Numbered from the stretch's first letter, positions 16,180-23,823 are shown. The stretch: DNA of 26,081 nucleotides from Peptococcaceae bacterium BRH_c23 (GCA_000961805.1 LADV01000209.1:1-26081); one strand, 5' to 3'. The notes: generated by a model not told the origin, from the letters alone. A program made the numbers and translations.

Positions 16180-17673
16180 TTATCTCGGAGGACTACCCAT
16201 GGTCGCCCTATTTCCGCCGCCGCCTAAACTAAATCCACCGGTAGTTGCTTTAGTTGTTGCCGACGTACTAACCGCGGTGACAACTTCTTGCCCCTCTTTG
16301 ATACCGCTTTTAATTTCTACATTAGTTCCATCATCCAAACCAAATTCCACCGGGATAAATTGCAGACTTGCTCCGTTTTGTGCACCACTACCAGAGTTCG
16401 CCGCGCTCTGAGAATTTGTTTTCGGTTTAGTGTCTGAAGCTATTTGTCCATTACTACCTTCAGCCGAAGTCGCGGGAACCGTGACGCCTTTTTGAGTCCC
16501 TCTGGTTTTGATCGCTTCACTAGGTACCGTCAGCACATCTTTAGCTTCTGCTACAATAATGTCAAGATTAGCATTCATCCCTGAACGAAGTTTATCGCTG
16601 GCCTGTTCTACAGAGACTGTGACTTTAAACGTTGTAACATTGGAAGCTGTCGTCCCTTGAAGGGCCACTAAGCTCACAATCCCACTGCTATGTTCATCCG
16701 GGTACGCGTCAAGGGTGATATCCACTTTCTGACCAACTTCCACCTGCGCAATATCCGCCTGATCAATCATCGCCTCTACTTGGAAATTGCTTCCAGTCGG
16801 AGTAAGGGTAATGATTGAATTATCGTTGGTATATTCGTACAGTTGAAGTGGTGAACTGACAACCGTGGCGTCTGTTGGTGCAATTATTGTGGCATTTATT
16901 AAATCGGTTTGTGCACTGGCAAGCTGGACCTGTGCTATGGCAATACTGGCTTGTGCCGATTGAAGATCTCCGGATTTTGGTCCATCCGCTTGTTTATCGA
17001 CTTGATATTGAGCCGACGTTACATCCGCCTGAGCAGAAGATAAGGCGAGAGCAGCTCCTCCATTTTGGGCATTTTCAGCCGTGGTTAAAGCAGCTATGAC
17101 TTGGGCCAATGAATTTTGCGCAGATTGTAGGGATGACGTATTTCCACTCTGCTGAGCCTTGGCTAAGGCATCACTCGTCAGTTTAACATTCTGATTGGCC
17201 AGTAAGACCTGGTTTGCTAAATAACCAGGATCAGCATTTTGCTGAGCGGTGGTTAAATTCTGTAGTGCTTTAGCTAGAGCTGCCTCAGCCTGGGCTTTCG
17301 TTTGAGCATTGAATCCATCTTGAAGAATTTGAAGTTTAGATTGAGCGGATGTTAGGTTTGCCTCTTGTTGTAACACGGCGGTCTGAAGCTTGGTATCATC
17401 CATCTTCGCCAGCACTTGCCCGGCTTTCACGGAATCACCCGGTTGGATATTAAGTTCCACGATCCGCCCCTTTTCTGGAAAAGTCAAAGGAATCGAGTGG
17501 GGAAAGCTAACCGTTCCAGTTGCTGTAATCAGTTTGCTCACGTTTCCCATTTTTGCTTTCGCAGTAATGTTGGAGGCCACAGCGGGTTTTGCTGTGAACT
17601 TTTTATAACCCCAATATCCGCCTCCCATGACCAAGACCCCTATGACACCAATTGTCACCCATTTTTTATTCAT
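16180..17673 (-). CDS. Membrane fusion protein (MacA/HlyD-type efflux adaptor)
   Basis: The 497-residue adaptor is anchored by one helix at 7-27. Beta-barrel and lipoyl halves flank a long Ala/Gln-rich alpha-hairpin at about 80-245 (coiled coil with many QAQAN- and AQS-type repeats); LNIQPGDSVKAGQVLAKMD near 74-92 is the first lipoyl motif. The C-terminal part is Ser/Gly/Asn-rich, ending in a GGGG stretch, and is longer than usual. It works with the ATPase and permease downstream; in Gram-positives such adaptors act on the outer side of the single membrane. The ATG at 17673 follows AAAGGAG. An IS3 OrfA remnant runs right into this start. Confidence 0.92.
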   Translation of the reverse strand: MNKKWVTIGVIGVLVMGGGYWGYKKFTAKPAVASNITAKAKMGNVSKLITATGTVSFPHSIPLTFPEKGRIVELNIQPGDSVKAGQVLAKMDDTKLQTAVLQQEANLTSAQSKLQILQDGFNAQTKAQAEAALAKALQNLTTAQQNADPGYLANQVLLANQNVKLTSDALAKAQQSGNTSSLQSAQNSLAQVIAALTTAENAQNGGAALALSSAQADVTSAQYQVDKQADGPKSGDLQSAQASIAIAQVQLASAQTDLINATIIAPTDATVVSSPLQLYEYTNDNSIITLTPTGSNFQVEAMIDQADIAQVEVGQKVDITLDAYPDEHSSGIVSLVALQGTTASNVTTFKVTVSVEQASDKLRSGMNANLDIIVAEAKDVLTVPSEAIKTRGTQKGVTVPATSAEGSNGQIASDTKPKTNSQSAANSGSGAQNGASLQFIPVEFGLDDGTNVEIKSGIKEGQEVVTAVSTSATTKATTGGFSLGGGGNRATMGSPPR

Positions 17674-17864
17674 ACTCTTGCTCCTTTTCTCCCGACTTGC
17701 TCTAACGCTCTAAGCCTCTCATTGTCTGCCTTCAGTTTCTTCATTTCAAGCTTAATTTTATCCTCTAGCGTTAACTCTTCTCTATCTTTCTTCCTGCCCC
17801 TTCGATCCTTCAGAGCATCTAATGCAGCTACTCTACGATCTTCATTCTTAGGGCGTAAGGCCGA
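17670..17864 (-). pseudogene. IS3-family OrfA transposase remnant
   Basis: After a stop at 17867-17865 the frame reads about 64 residues with DRRGRKK followed by ELTLEDKIKLEMKKLKADN and RLRAL. This is the charged linker plus coiled coil typical of the C-terminal half of IS3-group OrfA proteins. The N-terminal helix-turn-helix and all of OrfB are missing. It ends in TGA at 17672-17670, overlapping the ATG of the fusion-protein gene, so the ribosome site of that gene lies inside the remnant. It is evidently a decayed insertion in the efflux promoter region, by motif likeness only. Confidence 0.65.
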
Positions 17865-17961
17865 TTATCTCATTTCTCATAAAAGACAGTAATCTAAATG
17901 ACGCCACTGAATAATTCTTGCTAAGAATAACACAGTCTTATGGTCAAAGAACGAAGAACAT

Positions 17962-17978
17962 CTTAAGATCTTGTTAAG
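17962..17978 (-). promoter_or_regulatory. Candidate response-regulator box upstream of the efflux genes
   Basis: On the minus strand CTTAAC and CTTAAG start 11 bases apart, the spacing of direct repeats bound by OmpR/PhoB-family dimers. A -35-like TTGACC (17947-17942) follows about 15 bases downstream, ahead of the efflux genes, although no good -10 is seen. A similar pair lies ahead of the response-regulator gene. Confidence 0.35.
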
Positions 17979-17987
17979 GCGTTACTT

Positions 17988-19562
17988 CTATATAGCTTTT
18001 GGTTTTACGGGCAATGTAATCTTAAAACGGCTTCCGACGCCAGATTTGCTCTCGACTTGAATGGAGCCACCATGGGCCTGAATAAACTCCCGAGCGATAG
18101 CAAGTCCTAGTCCTGTTCCTCCGCTCTCCCGCTCTCGAGCTTTATCTACACGATAAAAACGGTTAAAGATATACTCCAGTTCTTGTTCTGGAATACCCTC
18201 TCCAGAATCTTCAACAATGACTTGTACCCAGTCACTGGAACATAAACCATCCGCTTGTTTGGTGATTTCCGCTCTTTCTGCTTTTTCTCCCTTGCGTCGG
18301 AAAACATCCCGCAAGCGATGCTTGCTCTCCGTGATGAGTGTTCCGTCATCGACAGACCTTTCAGCCTCGTCGAGTAATAAACGGAGAGATCCGCCAGGTG
18401 GCGTATGCAAAAGAGCATTCCCAATTAAATTAACCAAGACTTGGGTCAAACGATCTGGGTCGCCAATAATTTCTGGGGCATACCCTATAATTTCAACAGT
18501 TAACTTTCGTTCTTCAAATTCAATGGCAAACTGTTCAGTTATTCGTTCCAATAATAGCCTGAGATTAACTGTTTTAAAAGCCATCGGTAGTTTACCGGCT
18601 TCTGCTAGGCTTAACTGCTGAAGATCCCGAACCAAGCGAATGAGTCGCAGAGTCTCATCCTGAATGGGAAGAATAGTTTCTGGTGTAGAGGGGAGAACCC
18701 CTTCCTGAATCGATTCTAATTTCCCGAGAATGACCGCCAGAGGAGTTCGCAATTCATGAGCAATATCTGCCACCATGTTGCGCCTTACTTCCTCATTGCG
18801 GGTCAATTGTTCCGTCATCCGGTTGAAGTCTTGGGCCAAGATCGCTATATCTCCGTTGCCCTCCACGTTAACTCGTGAGGAAAGATCTCCTTTCCCTACC
18901 TTCCGGACGGCTTCCATCAAATGGTTTAAGGGCTTTGTAAAATGACGAGTCAGTAGCATCCCCAAAAGAAGTGCCACTAGAGACGTGATAACCAAGCCGA
19001 TGAGCATGGCTTGAACGATCGAGGTTCCAATGGTCTTGGCAAGTTTAGTATTACTGGCATTGATAAGGCGATTATCTTGCCAGTAATAGCCCACTGTCTG
19101 ATTTTTGACTTTGATTTCAGTCCATAGTTTTGTGATTTTTGTGTCTGAAGGAAATTGGGAAAGATGTCTCCCAACGTCTTTATTTAGTGAGTCACTGACA
19201 ACTTTACGGTCTAAATCAAACACCCAAAAGCGTGGGATTTCGCGGGGAGGTCGAAAATTAAACTTTGAATCCGGCAAAATCAAAATTCGCACCGATTCAT
19301 TTTGCCCTATCATGGCCCCAAATCTTCGTTCAGGCTCCTCAATAATTTTCTTTACGTAGCCTTGAACTCCACCCCAGCTACCATGCGCCTCATAATAACC
19401 ACTTAAGAGCCGATTCCAACTCTCGCCATAGGCTTGCTGTACATAAGTTTCAGCATGTCCGAGTAAAGCTTGGGTCGATACTAAGGCAATTGTAGTAAAA
19501 ACAATCGCCATGAAGAAAACCATACTTATGAGTGCGATAATAAACTTACGCCGCAGGGTCAC
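17988..19562 (-). CDS. Membrane sensor histidine kinase
   Basis: The 524-residue kinase has membrane helices at about 9-30 and 182-204 enclosing an extracytoplasmic sensor of about 150 residues that I do not recognise. Then come a HAMP domain (about 205-258), the H-box DIAHELRTPL with phospho-acceptor H269, N-box at N382, G1 EDSGEGIP at 451-458, F-box FNRFYRVDKA and G2 GGTGLGLA. Between the N- and G1-boxes lies an unusual polar insert of about 45 residues (398-444). It starts with GTG overlapping the response-regulator stop as GTGA. It probably senses an envelope or drug signal and controls the efflux set downstream. Confidence 0.94.
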   Translation of the reverse strand: MTLRRKFIIALISMVFFMAIVFTTIALVSTQALLGHAETYVQQAYGESWNRLLSGYYEAHGSWGGVQGYVKKIIEEPERRFGAMIGQNESVRILILPDSKFNFRPPREIPRFWVFDLDRKVVSDSLNKDVGRHLSQFPSDTKITKLWTEIKVKNQTVGYYWQDNRLINASNTKLAKTIGTSIVQAMLIGLVITSLVALLLGMLLTRHFTKPLNHLMEAVRKVGKGDLSSRVNVEGNGDIAILAQDFNRMTEQLTRNEEVRRNMVADIAHELRTPLAVILGKLESIQEGVLPSTPETILPIQDETLRLIRLVRDLQQLSLAEAGKLPMAFKTVNLRLLLERITEQFAIEFEERKLTVEIIGYAPEIIGDPDRLTQVLVNLIGNALLHTPPGGSLRLLLDEAERSVDDGTLITESKHRLRDVFRRKGEKAERAEITKQADGLCSSDWVQVIVEDSGEGIPEQELEYIFNRFYRVDKARERESGGTGLGLAIAREFIQAHGGSIQVESKSGVGSRFKITLPVKPKAI

Positions 19563-20245
19563 AGGTCTTCACCAAACCGATACCCTACCCCAAATACTGT
19601 TTCTACATATTTGGGGTCGCTTGGATTATCTTCTATTTTCTTGCGCAAATTTGAGACATGAGTATCAATCGAGCGCTCATAATAGAGATATTCCTCCCCC
19701 ATCGCCTGACGCAAGAGTTGCAAACGGCTATAAACCGTACCAGGACGTGAAGCAAGCAAATGGAGAATATTGAATTCCGTAGGGGTTAAAAATATCTCCT
19801 GCCCCCTTTTCTGTACTTTATGACTTGAGACATCCAGACTCAGTTCGCCTCGAATTAAGAGGGAAGAGGTTGTTTCCTGTGAAGTTCCAGAGGAACGCCG
19901 TAGTACAGTTTTGATCCGTGCCGCCAATTCCCGCAGGCTAAAAGGTTTGACAATATAATCGTCCGCACCGAATTCTAAGCCCAAGACGCGATCGATTTCT
20001 TCAGATTTTGCAGTTAGCATTATGATTGGGATCGTACTTGTCTCACGCAAGCGTTTGCACATTTCCAGTCCACTCATTCCAGGAAGCATCCAATCCAACA
20101 GCACTAGATCTGGTTTTTCCCGTTCAATGAGCTGCATGCCATCAAGACCGTTGACCGCCGTTAAGACCATAAATCCTTCCCGGGAAAGGTAATCTTTAAC
20201 GAGGGTTAATATTTCTGGTTCATCATCCACTAAAACTAGTTTCAT
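19559..20245 (-). CDS. OmpR/PhoB-family response regulator
   Basis: This 228-residue regulator has a receiver domain with acidic pair D7/D8, phospho-acceptor D51 (LLDWMLPG), the conserved T in IIMLTAK and the K in IVKPFSLREL. A C-terminal winged helix from about 128 ends with the ERSIDTHVSNLRKKI recognition region and VFGVGYRF. It is paired with the kinase by a 4-base overlap. The ATG at 20245 has no close ribosome site: the nearest G-rich stretch (AGGGGGTG) is about 17 bases away. A strong AAGGAG further up precedes a four-codon open frame, so translation may depend on coupling. Confidence 0.95.
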   Translation of the reverse strand: MKLVLVDDEPEILTLVKDYLSREGFMVLTAVNGLDGMQLIEREKPDLVLLDWMLPGMSGLEMCKRLRETSTIPIIMLTAKSEEIDRVLGLEFGADDYIVKPFSLRELAARIKTVLRRSSGTSQETTSSLLIRGELSLDVSSHKVQKRGQEIFLTPTEFNILHLLASRPGTVYSRLQLLRQAMGEEYLYYERSIDTHVSNLRKKIEDNPSDPKYVETVFGVGYRFGEDL

Positions 20246-20276
20246 AAGCGTTCGGCGAGAGCACCCCCTATCGTCT

Positions 20277-20291
20277 TCAGCGGGTAGTCAT
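20277..20291 (-). other. Four-codon upstream open frame ahead of the response regulator
   Basis: ATG at 20291-20289 lies 8 bases after AAGGAG and reads Met-Thr-Thr-Arg-stop (TGA at 20279-20277), 31 bases before the response-regulator ATG. The ribosome site here is better than the one at the true gene. It could be a minimal leader or a chance occurrence. Confidence 0.3.
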
Positions 20292-20331
20292 CGCCTTCTC
20301 TCCTTACTGTTGTAATTTGTACCTTCTCATA

Positions 20332-20375
20332 AGTATAGCGGTAAAATTTCTGATGTAGTTAAGGAAGTTCTCAAG
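20332..20375 (-). promoter_or_regulatory. Promoter of the two-component operon with candidate autoregulatory box
   Basis: On the minus strand a -10-like TATACT (20337-20332) lacks a -35 hexamer. Instead, about 20 bases upstream, lie the direct repeats CTTGAG and CTTAAC (20375-20358), 12 bases apart. This is the usual look of a promoter activated by an OmpR-family regulator, and the half-sites resemble those at 17962-17978. Confidence 0.4.
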
Positions 20376-20417
20376 ATTTTATGGAGATTTCAAGAATCTA
20401 TTATAATAAGAAGAATA

Positions 20418-20445
20418 CCCTCGCTTAAGCTATCTTAAACGAGGG
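20418..20445 (-). terminator. Terminator of the MarR-family gene
   Basis: CCCTCGCTTAAG (20418-20429) pairs with CTTAAACGAGGG (20434-20445), 12 positions with one mismatch and a 4-base loop. On the minus strand it is followed by TATTCTTCTTATT, 12 bases past the MarR stop. It isolates the MarR gene from the two-component operon. Confidence 0.75.
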
Positions 20446-20457
20446 CAATTTTTACGA

Positions 20458-20895
20458 CTATTTCAACTCCATCCGCTGGGTCAGGAGATGCAAACCATGT
20501 AACAATTCTTCGTATTCCTCATCTGTATAATCCCTAAGCACTTCCCCGAGGAAGTTCTGGCGCTCTGCAATCACTGCTTCAAGAACTTGATTTCCTCTCG
20601 CCAATAAGTGCAGCTTGACTACTCTTCGATCTTTGTCATCCCGCACCCGTTCAACAAGTTCAGACCGTTCCATCCTGTCAGCTAAGTCAGTCGCTGTGCT
20701 GCAAGCTACAAATAAGTTCTTACACAAATCTCCCATCGTTAAGGACCCAAATTCTCGAATGGTTAAGAGTGCATTGAACTGAAGTGCAGAAATCTCCATG
20801 TCCATTAGAATCGATCGACCGCGCTTGAACAAAATAGTATCGGCCTGTCTTAAGGTTTCCTCTAACTGTTTTGTCAATTCTTCGGTAGGTGCCAT
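20458..20895 (-). CDS. MarR-family transcriptional regulator
   Basis: The 145-residue protein has the MarR fold: an N-terminal dimer helix, a winged helix with LTMGDLCKNLFVACST as helix-turn-helix near 52-67, and the wing signature DKDRRVVKLHLLARG near 86-100. Cysteines C58 and C65 lie in or beside the helix-turn-helix and could be redox-sensitive, which is speculation. It starts with ATG at 20895 after a G-run, has its own terminator and lies upstream of the efflux regulators. Its target could be those genes or itself. Confidence 0.9.
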   Translation of the reverse strand: MAPTEELTKQLEETLRQADTILFKRGRSILMDMEISALQFNALLTIREFGSLTMGDLCKNLFVACSTATDLADRMERSELVERVRDDKDRRVVKLHLLARGNQVLEAVIAERQNFLGEVLRDYTDEEYEELLHGLHLLTQRMELK

Positions 20896-20990
20896 CTTTC
20901 ATGTCCCCCCATTAGCCATTTAATTTATTTTAACATAAATTAGCAGCTTGTACATCACTAAATATCACGAAGGGAGTTGGGGGAACGGAA

Positions 20991-21029
20991 AACGGCCCCT
21001 GGGTCCATTAAATGGAACCAAGAACCGTT
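20991..21029 (-). terminator. Terminator of the GerMN lipoprotein gene
   Basis: As minus-strand RNA, 21029-21011 folds on 21009-20991 (AACGGTTCTTGGTTCCAT arm) with three G-U pairs and one mismatch, followed by TTCCGTT. The wobble pairs form only in the minus-strand RNA, supporting this direction. It ends 28 bases past the stop at 21057. Confidence 0.65.
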
Positions 21030-21056
21030 GTTGCGTCCTCACGGACCGTCACCCTC

Positions 21057-21797
21057 TTAGGTGGAGCTAGGGGGGAAATTGAAGAGGTTGATTGAGCTGG
21101 GAGAATTAGGAAGTGCTCCGTTACTGAGGCTACTACTACTTGGTACAACTACCCCTAAGCCAGAGGCGTTGTTAGTCCCTAGACTTGGGACAGATGTGTT
21201 TTCAGAAACAGCCCCTTTAACTAGGCTCGCTTTGTATTTTAGCTGTGACGCATCGATTATCCCATACTTGGTAATAGGCTTTCCCTCGATACGAATCTGG
21301 ACTTGGCTGATCGTCGAAAACTGGGTCAAGGTGTTGACGAGTCCGTATAGTGCCACTTCTGGGGAAACCTTAGAATTTGAGATAAGAAACTCTTTACTTA
21401 AATCGACAATAACGACACTGTCCTTAATCGCTATATCCAAAAGAGTTGTGGCTGTAGAAACAGAATTCTGCATTTTCCCTTTTGCAGTTGGTCCTTTCAA
21501 CCACTGATTAACCGTCTCTCTCGCTAAGCTTACCGTTTTAGGCAACATTCGTTCTTCTTTTACCAGAAATTTCCCAGTTACATCCGCAAAATAAAGCGCT
21601 ACCGTTTTTCCCTCACTAGGGATTGTTGTTGCAGGAAGGCTTGCGTTTTTATCCCCACTCACACCGATCCAATCTGCAATAGAACTTGAGTTTCCCTCCT
21701 TTTGGACTAACTTCTCTAGCGTTCCACAGCCTGTCACAAGAATTATGCTGAGGAAAACAACCCCAATCATTAAACGATCACGGACCTTTAGTCTCAT
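21057..21797 (-). CDS. GerMN-domain lipoprotein
   Basis: The 246-residue protein has a lipoprotein signal: basic start, hydrophobic core and the lipobox LVTGC with C24 as lipidated residue. Residues about 65-185 form one GerMN domain (VALYFADVTGKFLVKEER, then LDIAIKDSVVIVDLSKEF, then QVQIRIEGKPI). The tail from about 200 is Ser/Asn/Pro-rich and of low complexity. GerMN domains are found in the Bacillus germination and cell-wall protein GerM and in many Firmicute lipoproteins. This one is likely surface-attached with a cell-envelope role, but it has only a single domain while GerM has two. Confidence 0.87.
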   Translation of the reverse strand: MRLKVRDRLMIGVVFLSIILVTGCGTLEKLVQKEGNSSSIADWIGVSGDKNASLPATTIPSEGKTVALYFADVTGKFLVKEERMLPKTVSLARETVNQWLKGPTAKGKMQNSVSTATTLLDIAIKDSVVIVDLSKEFLISNSKVSPEVALYGLVNTLTQFSTISQVQIRIEGKPITKYGIIDASQLKYKASLVKGAVSENTSVPSLGTNNASGLGVVVPSSSSLSNGALPNSPSSINLFNFPPSST

Positions 21798-21911
21798 TTT
21801 TCCTGCCCCTTCCTCAGACGGATTTTTAGGATAGTTTAGTAAATCACTTCTTAAATTAACTTATGCTTTGTTTGTAAATATAGTACAAGTTCTTACTTAC
21901 CGTGAACTAAA

Positions 21912-21949
21912 GAGAAGCCGTTAGGGCCTAAATGCCTTAACAGCTTCTC
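21912..21949. terminator. Terminator-like hairpin between divergent genes
   Basis: GAGAAGC (21912-21918) pairs with GCTTCTC (21943-21949) and GTTAGGGC (21920-21927) with GCCTTAAC (21934-21941), giving 15 pairs with one internal mismatch. The one G-U pair forms only in plus-strand RNA. Plus-strand tail is CTCATTTATTTAT, minus-strand tail TTTAGTT. It sits between the divergent GerMN and ZIP genes, so no obvious transcript ends there. Confidence 0.5.
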
Positions 21950-21971
21950 CTCATTTATTTATAAAATTATA

Positions 21972-22002
21972 TTGAGCGAAGACAACCCGATCGTTGTATA
22001 AT
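21972..22002 (+). promoter_or_regulatory. Candidate promoter of the ZIP transporter gene
   Basis: TATAAT at 21997-22002 is perfect; TTGAGC at 21972-21977 is the best -35, but 19 bases away, slightly long. The leader that follows carries a small TGGCT/AGCCA hairpin near 22006-22018 before the AAAGGAG site at 22045-22051. Confidence 0.45.
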
Positions 22003-22060
22003 GCATGGCTGTGAGCCATAAATATGGATATCGTGATGTTGTAGAAAGGAGCTCCTCCCG

Positions 22061-22801
22061 ATGCATGAGATGTCTGAAATTCTCTGGATAAGTATGATTG
22101 CTGGGCTGGCAACTACGTTTGGAAGTCTACTTGTTCTCGTGTTTGGCAAGCCAAAAGAGCGCATCCTAGCCTCCTTCTTAGCCGGGGCTGGAGGGGTGAT
22201 GCTGGCGGTCGTGTTCGTCGATTTGCTTCCGAATGCTTGGAAGATCGGACCCCCACTTCAAGTCGGTTTCGGAATTTCCCTAGGTATCCTCTTCATGTAC
22301 CTTGCTGACAATCGTCTCAATACTTCAGATAACAGGCTCCCTTTATCTCGACGTCAACGTTTAAAAAGGATCGGTCTTCTGATCGCGACGGGAATCGCGC
22401 TTCACGATATCCCTGAAGGCATGGCTATTGCCGTCAGCCAAGAAGCTGCACCAGGCTTAGGCTTCCTTATCTCAATAGGTATTACGTTGCACAATCTCCC
22501 GGAGGGAATGGCCACGACCGCACCGTTAATCATGGCCCGCATTCGTTGGTGGAAAATTCTCCTCCTCAACATTGGAATTGCCTTTTTCACCCCGCTCGGT
22601 GCCTTGCTCGGACTCTTCGCCCTCGCAGGTGTGAAAAACTCTCTCACGTTTTTTCTATCCTTTGCCGCAGGTGCGATGCTGTTTCTCGTTTTTTCTGAAC
22701 TGTTGCCCCTCTCCCGCGAACGGCACCCTCATTATGCACTGTTGGGTGGAACCGTGGGATTTGTTTTATTTGCGTTGATTAGTATATTGCTGCCGGCTTA
22801 G
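22061..22801 (+). CDS. ZIP-family divalent metal transporter
   Basis: The 246-residue membrane protein has about eight hydrophobic segments and the two ZIP metal-site motifs, HDIPEGMA from 115 and HNLPEGMA from 144, in the fourth and fifth helices. It is close to the bacterial ZupT/GufA subgroup that takes up zinc, iron or manganese. The cytoplasmic loop between helices three and four (about 83-102) is basic rather than histidine-rich. The ATG follows AAAGGAG by nine bases. It is the only gene on this strand between 4242 and 23990 and is transcribed alone. Which metal it carries cannot be told. Confidence 0.92.
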   Translation: MHEMSEILWISMIAGLATTFGSLLVLVFGKPKERILASFLAGAGGVMLAVVFVDLLPNAWKIGPPLQVGFGISLGILFMYLADNRLNTSDNRLPLSRRQRLKRIGLLIATGIALHDIPEGMAIAVSQEAAPGLGFLISIGITLHNLPEGMATTAPLIMARIRWWKILLLNIGIAFFTPLGALLGLFALAGVKNSLTFFLSFAAGAMLFLVFSELLPLSRERHPHYALLGGTVGFVLFALISILLPA

Positions 22802-23130
22802 AGAGGAAGTGGGAGGAAGTGTCTTAGCACGTTCGCACTCGTTCCATTGCTATTCGCTTGAGGATATGGCTAAAACTCAAAACCTCTGGGCTTTCTGCAT
22901 GTGAACCGTTGAGTTTCTTAACGCTATATCCTCTGCGCTCATTGACGCAATTCCTCTCACATGCTCTCTAAGCTAAGAAACTTCCTCTGGGCTTGTGGGT
23001 CGGCGAGGGTTTGGAACGTGTTAGTTCTTCGAAGAGGCTGTTTGCGTTTATGCAAGCTTGAGGACGGTTCTCGGACTTGTACTCGACTTGTACGATTTGC
23101 GAGTGCTCTCTCACGCAAGGAGGGTTATTC
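22802..23130. repeat. Second palindrome-rich spacer
   Basis: No gene is convincing in these 329 bases. GAGGAAGTGTCTTAGC (22813-22828) is inverted at 22972-22987 with one mismatch. Inside, GAGGATAT (22860-22867) pairs with ATATCCTC (22926-22933), and ACTCAA with TTGAGT lies further in; GCATGTGA is inverted as TCACATGC. A tandem GAGGAAGTG pair precedes it, and GACTTGTAC occurs twice at 23074-23093 beside GGACGGTTCT. The nested arms suggest a folded element about 175 bases long. Confidence 0.6.
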
Positions 23131-23823
23131 TTACTTTAGAATTCGTGCAGCATAGTCCCCCATTGCTTTGTATCCCTTGGCATTAGGATACTTCCCATCT
23201 ATGGTTAAGCCATCTAAGTATTTTCCCTCCGTGTCAAACAGCACAGTTGAAAAATCTAACATCAGGATTTTTTGCTCCTGAGCGTAAGTCATTTCCCATT
23301 CTCTTGTTTCTTGAATACTTTTTTGAACCCCGGGATACCCGATCGGAAGGGCCAGGACAGGGATGATATGATTTGATTTGGCCTTTTCCACGATTCCAGT
23401 TATATTAGTTTGGACGTCTTTGAGAGGCACTTCCTGAAGGGCATCTCCAATTCCTGCGAAGATAATAACCCTACCTGGCTTCTCTGCCACAACGTCAGTG
23501 TCAAACCGATCAAGTAGGTCTTTCGCTGTTTGTCTCACTTTTCCCTTATTGACCACAGTTACCTCTAGGACCTCCGCTGTACGTTGAGTCCAGGAATTCG
23601 CCGGATCTAAGGGATATCCTAAGGTAAATGAATCTCCCAAAGCGACTATCTTTGAATTGCTCAGCGTTGGTACAGTATTGGTTACCGTAACCCCAGGTAC
23701 CGTTTCTCCCACAGGAACTTTGCTACTTGGACCCCATAATCCAAAATATCCTGTGGTCAATACAATTAGAGCTAGCGCAACTGCCACTTGAATTAAGCGT
23801 ATTTCCAATCGATACGTCCGCAT
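23131..23823 (-). CDS. SGNH/GDSL-fold membrane-anchored protein with altered active site
   Basis: The 230-residue protein has one N-terminal hydrophobic helix (about 10-30) that anchors or exports it, then an SGNH-hydrolase fold: ALGDSFTLGY with nucleophile S65, the block II glycine near 94 (NKGK), block III AGIGDA where N of the usual GxND is G126, and block V IDGKYPNAKGY, where Y212 stands in place of the catalytic histidine. The fold is clear, but two of the four name-giving residues are changed, so normal esterase activity is doubtful. It starts at ATG 23823 after AAGGAGG and stands alone. Substrate unknown; extracytoplasmic. Confidence 0.8.
   Translation of the reverse strand: MRTYRLEIRLIQVAVALALIVLTTGYFGLWGPSSKVPVGETVPGVTVTNTVPTLSNSKIVALGDSFTLGYPLDPANSWTQRTAEVLEVTVVNKGKVRQTAKDLLDRFDTDVVAEKPGRVIIFAGIGDALQEVPLKDVQTNITGIVEKAKSNHIIPVLALPIGYPGVQKSIQETREWEMTYAQEQKILMLDFSTVLFDTEGKYLDGLTIDGKYPNAKGYKAMGDYAARILK

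Noticed and set aside
17416..17892. Plus-strand open frame of 158 residues
   Set aside because: It lies opposite the membrane fusion gene start and the IS3 remnant, has no good ribosome site and reads as low-complexity Ser/Leu-rich sequence.
18217..18621. Plus-strand open frame of 134 residues
   Set aside because: Exact shadow of the kinase ATP-binding domain on the other strand.
21061..21507. Plus-strand open frame of 148 residues
   Set aside because: Antisense to the GerMN lipoprotein, whose lipobox and domain are clear; no ribosome site or domain of its own.
22047..22056. AGGAGCTCCT palindrome over the ZIP ribosome site
   Set aside because: A palindrome with no loop cannot fold on itself, so it does not hide the ribosome site; likely chance.
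22961..23155. Short plus-strand frame in the second spacer
   Set aside because: Runs through the inverted repeats, composition is Arg/Cys-rich and no ribosome site precedes it.
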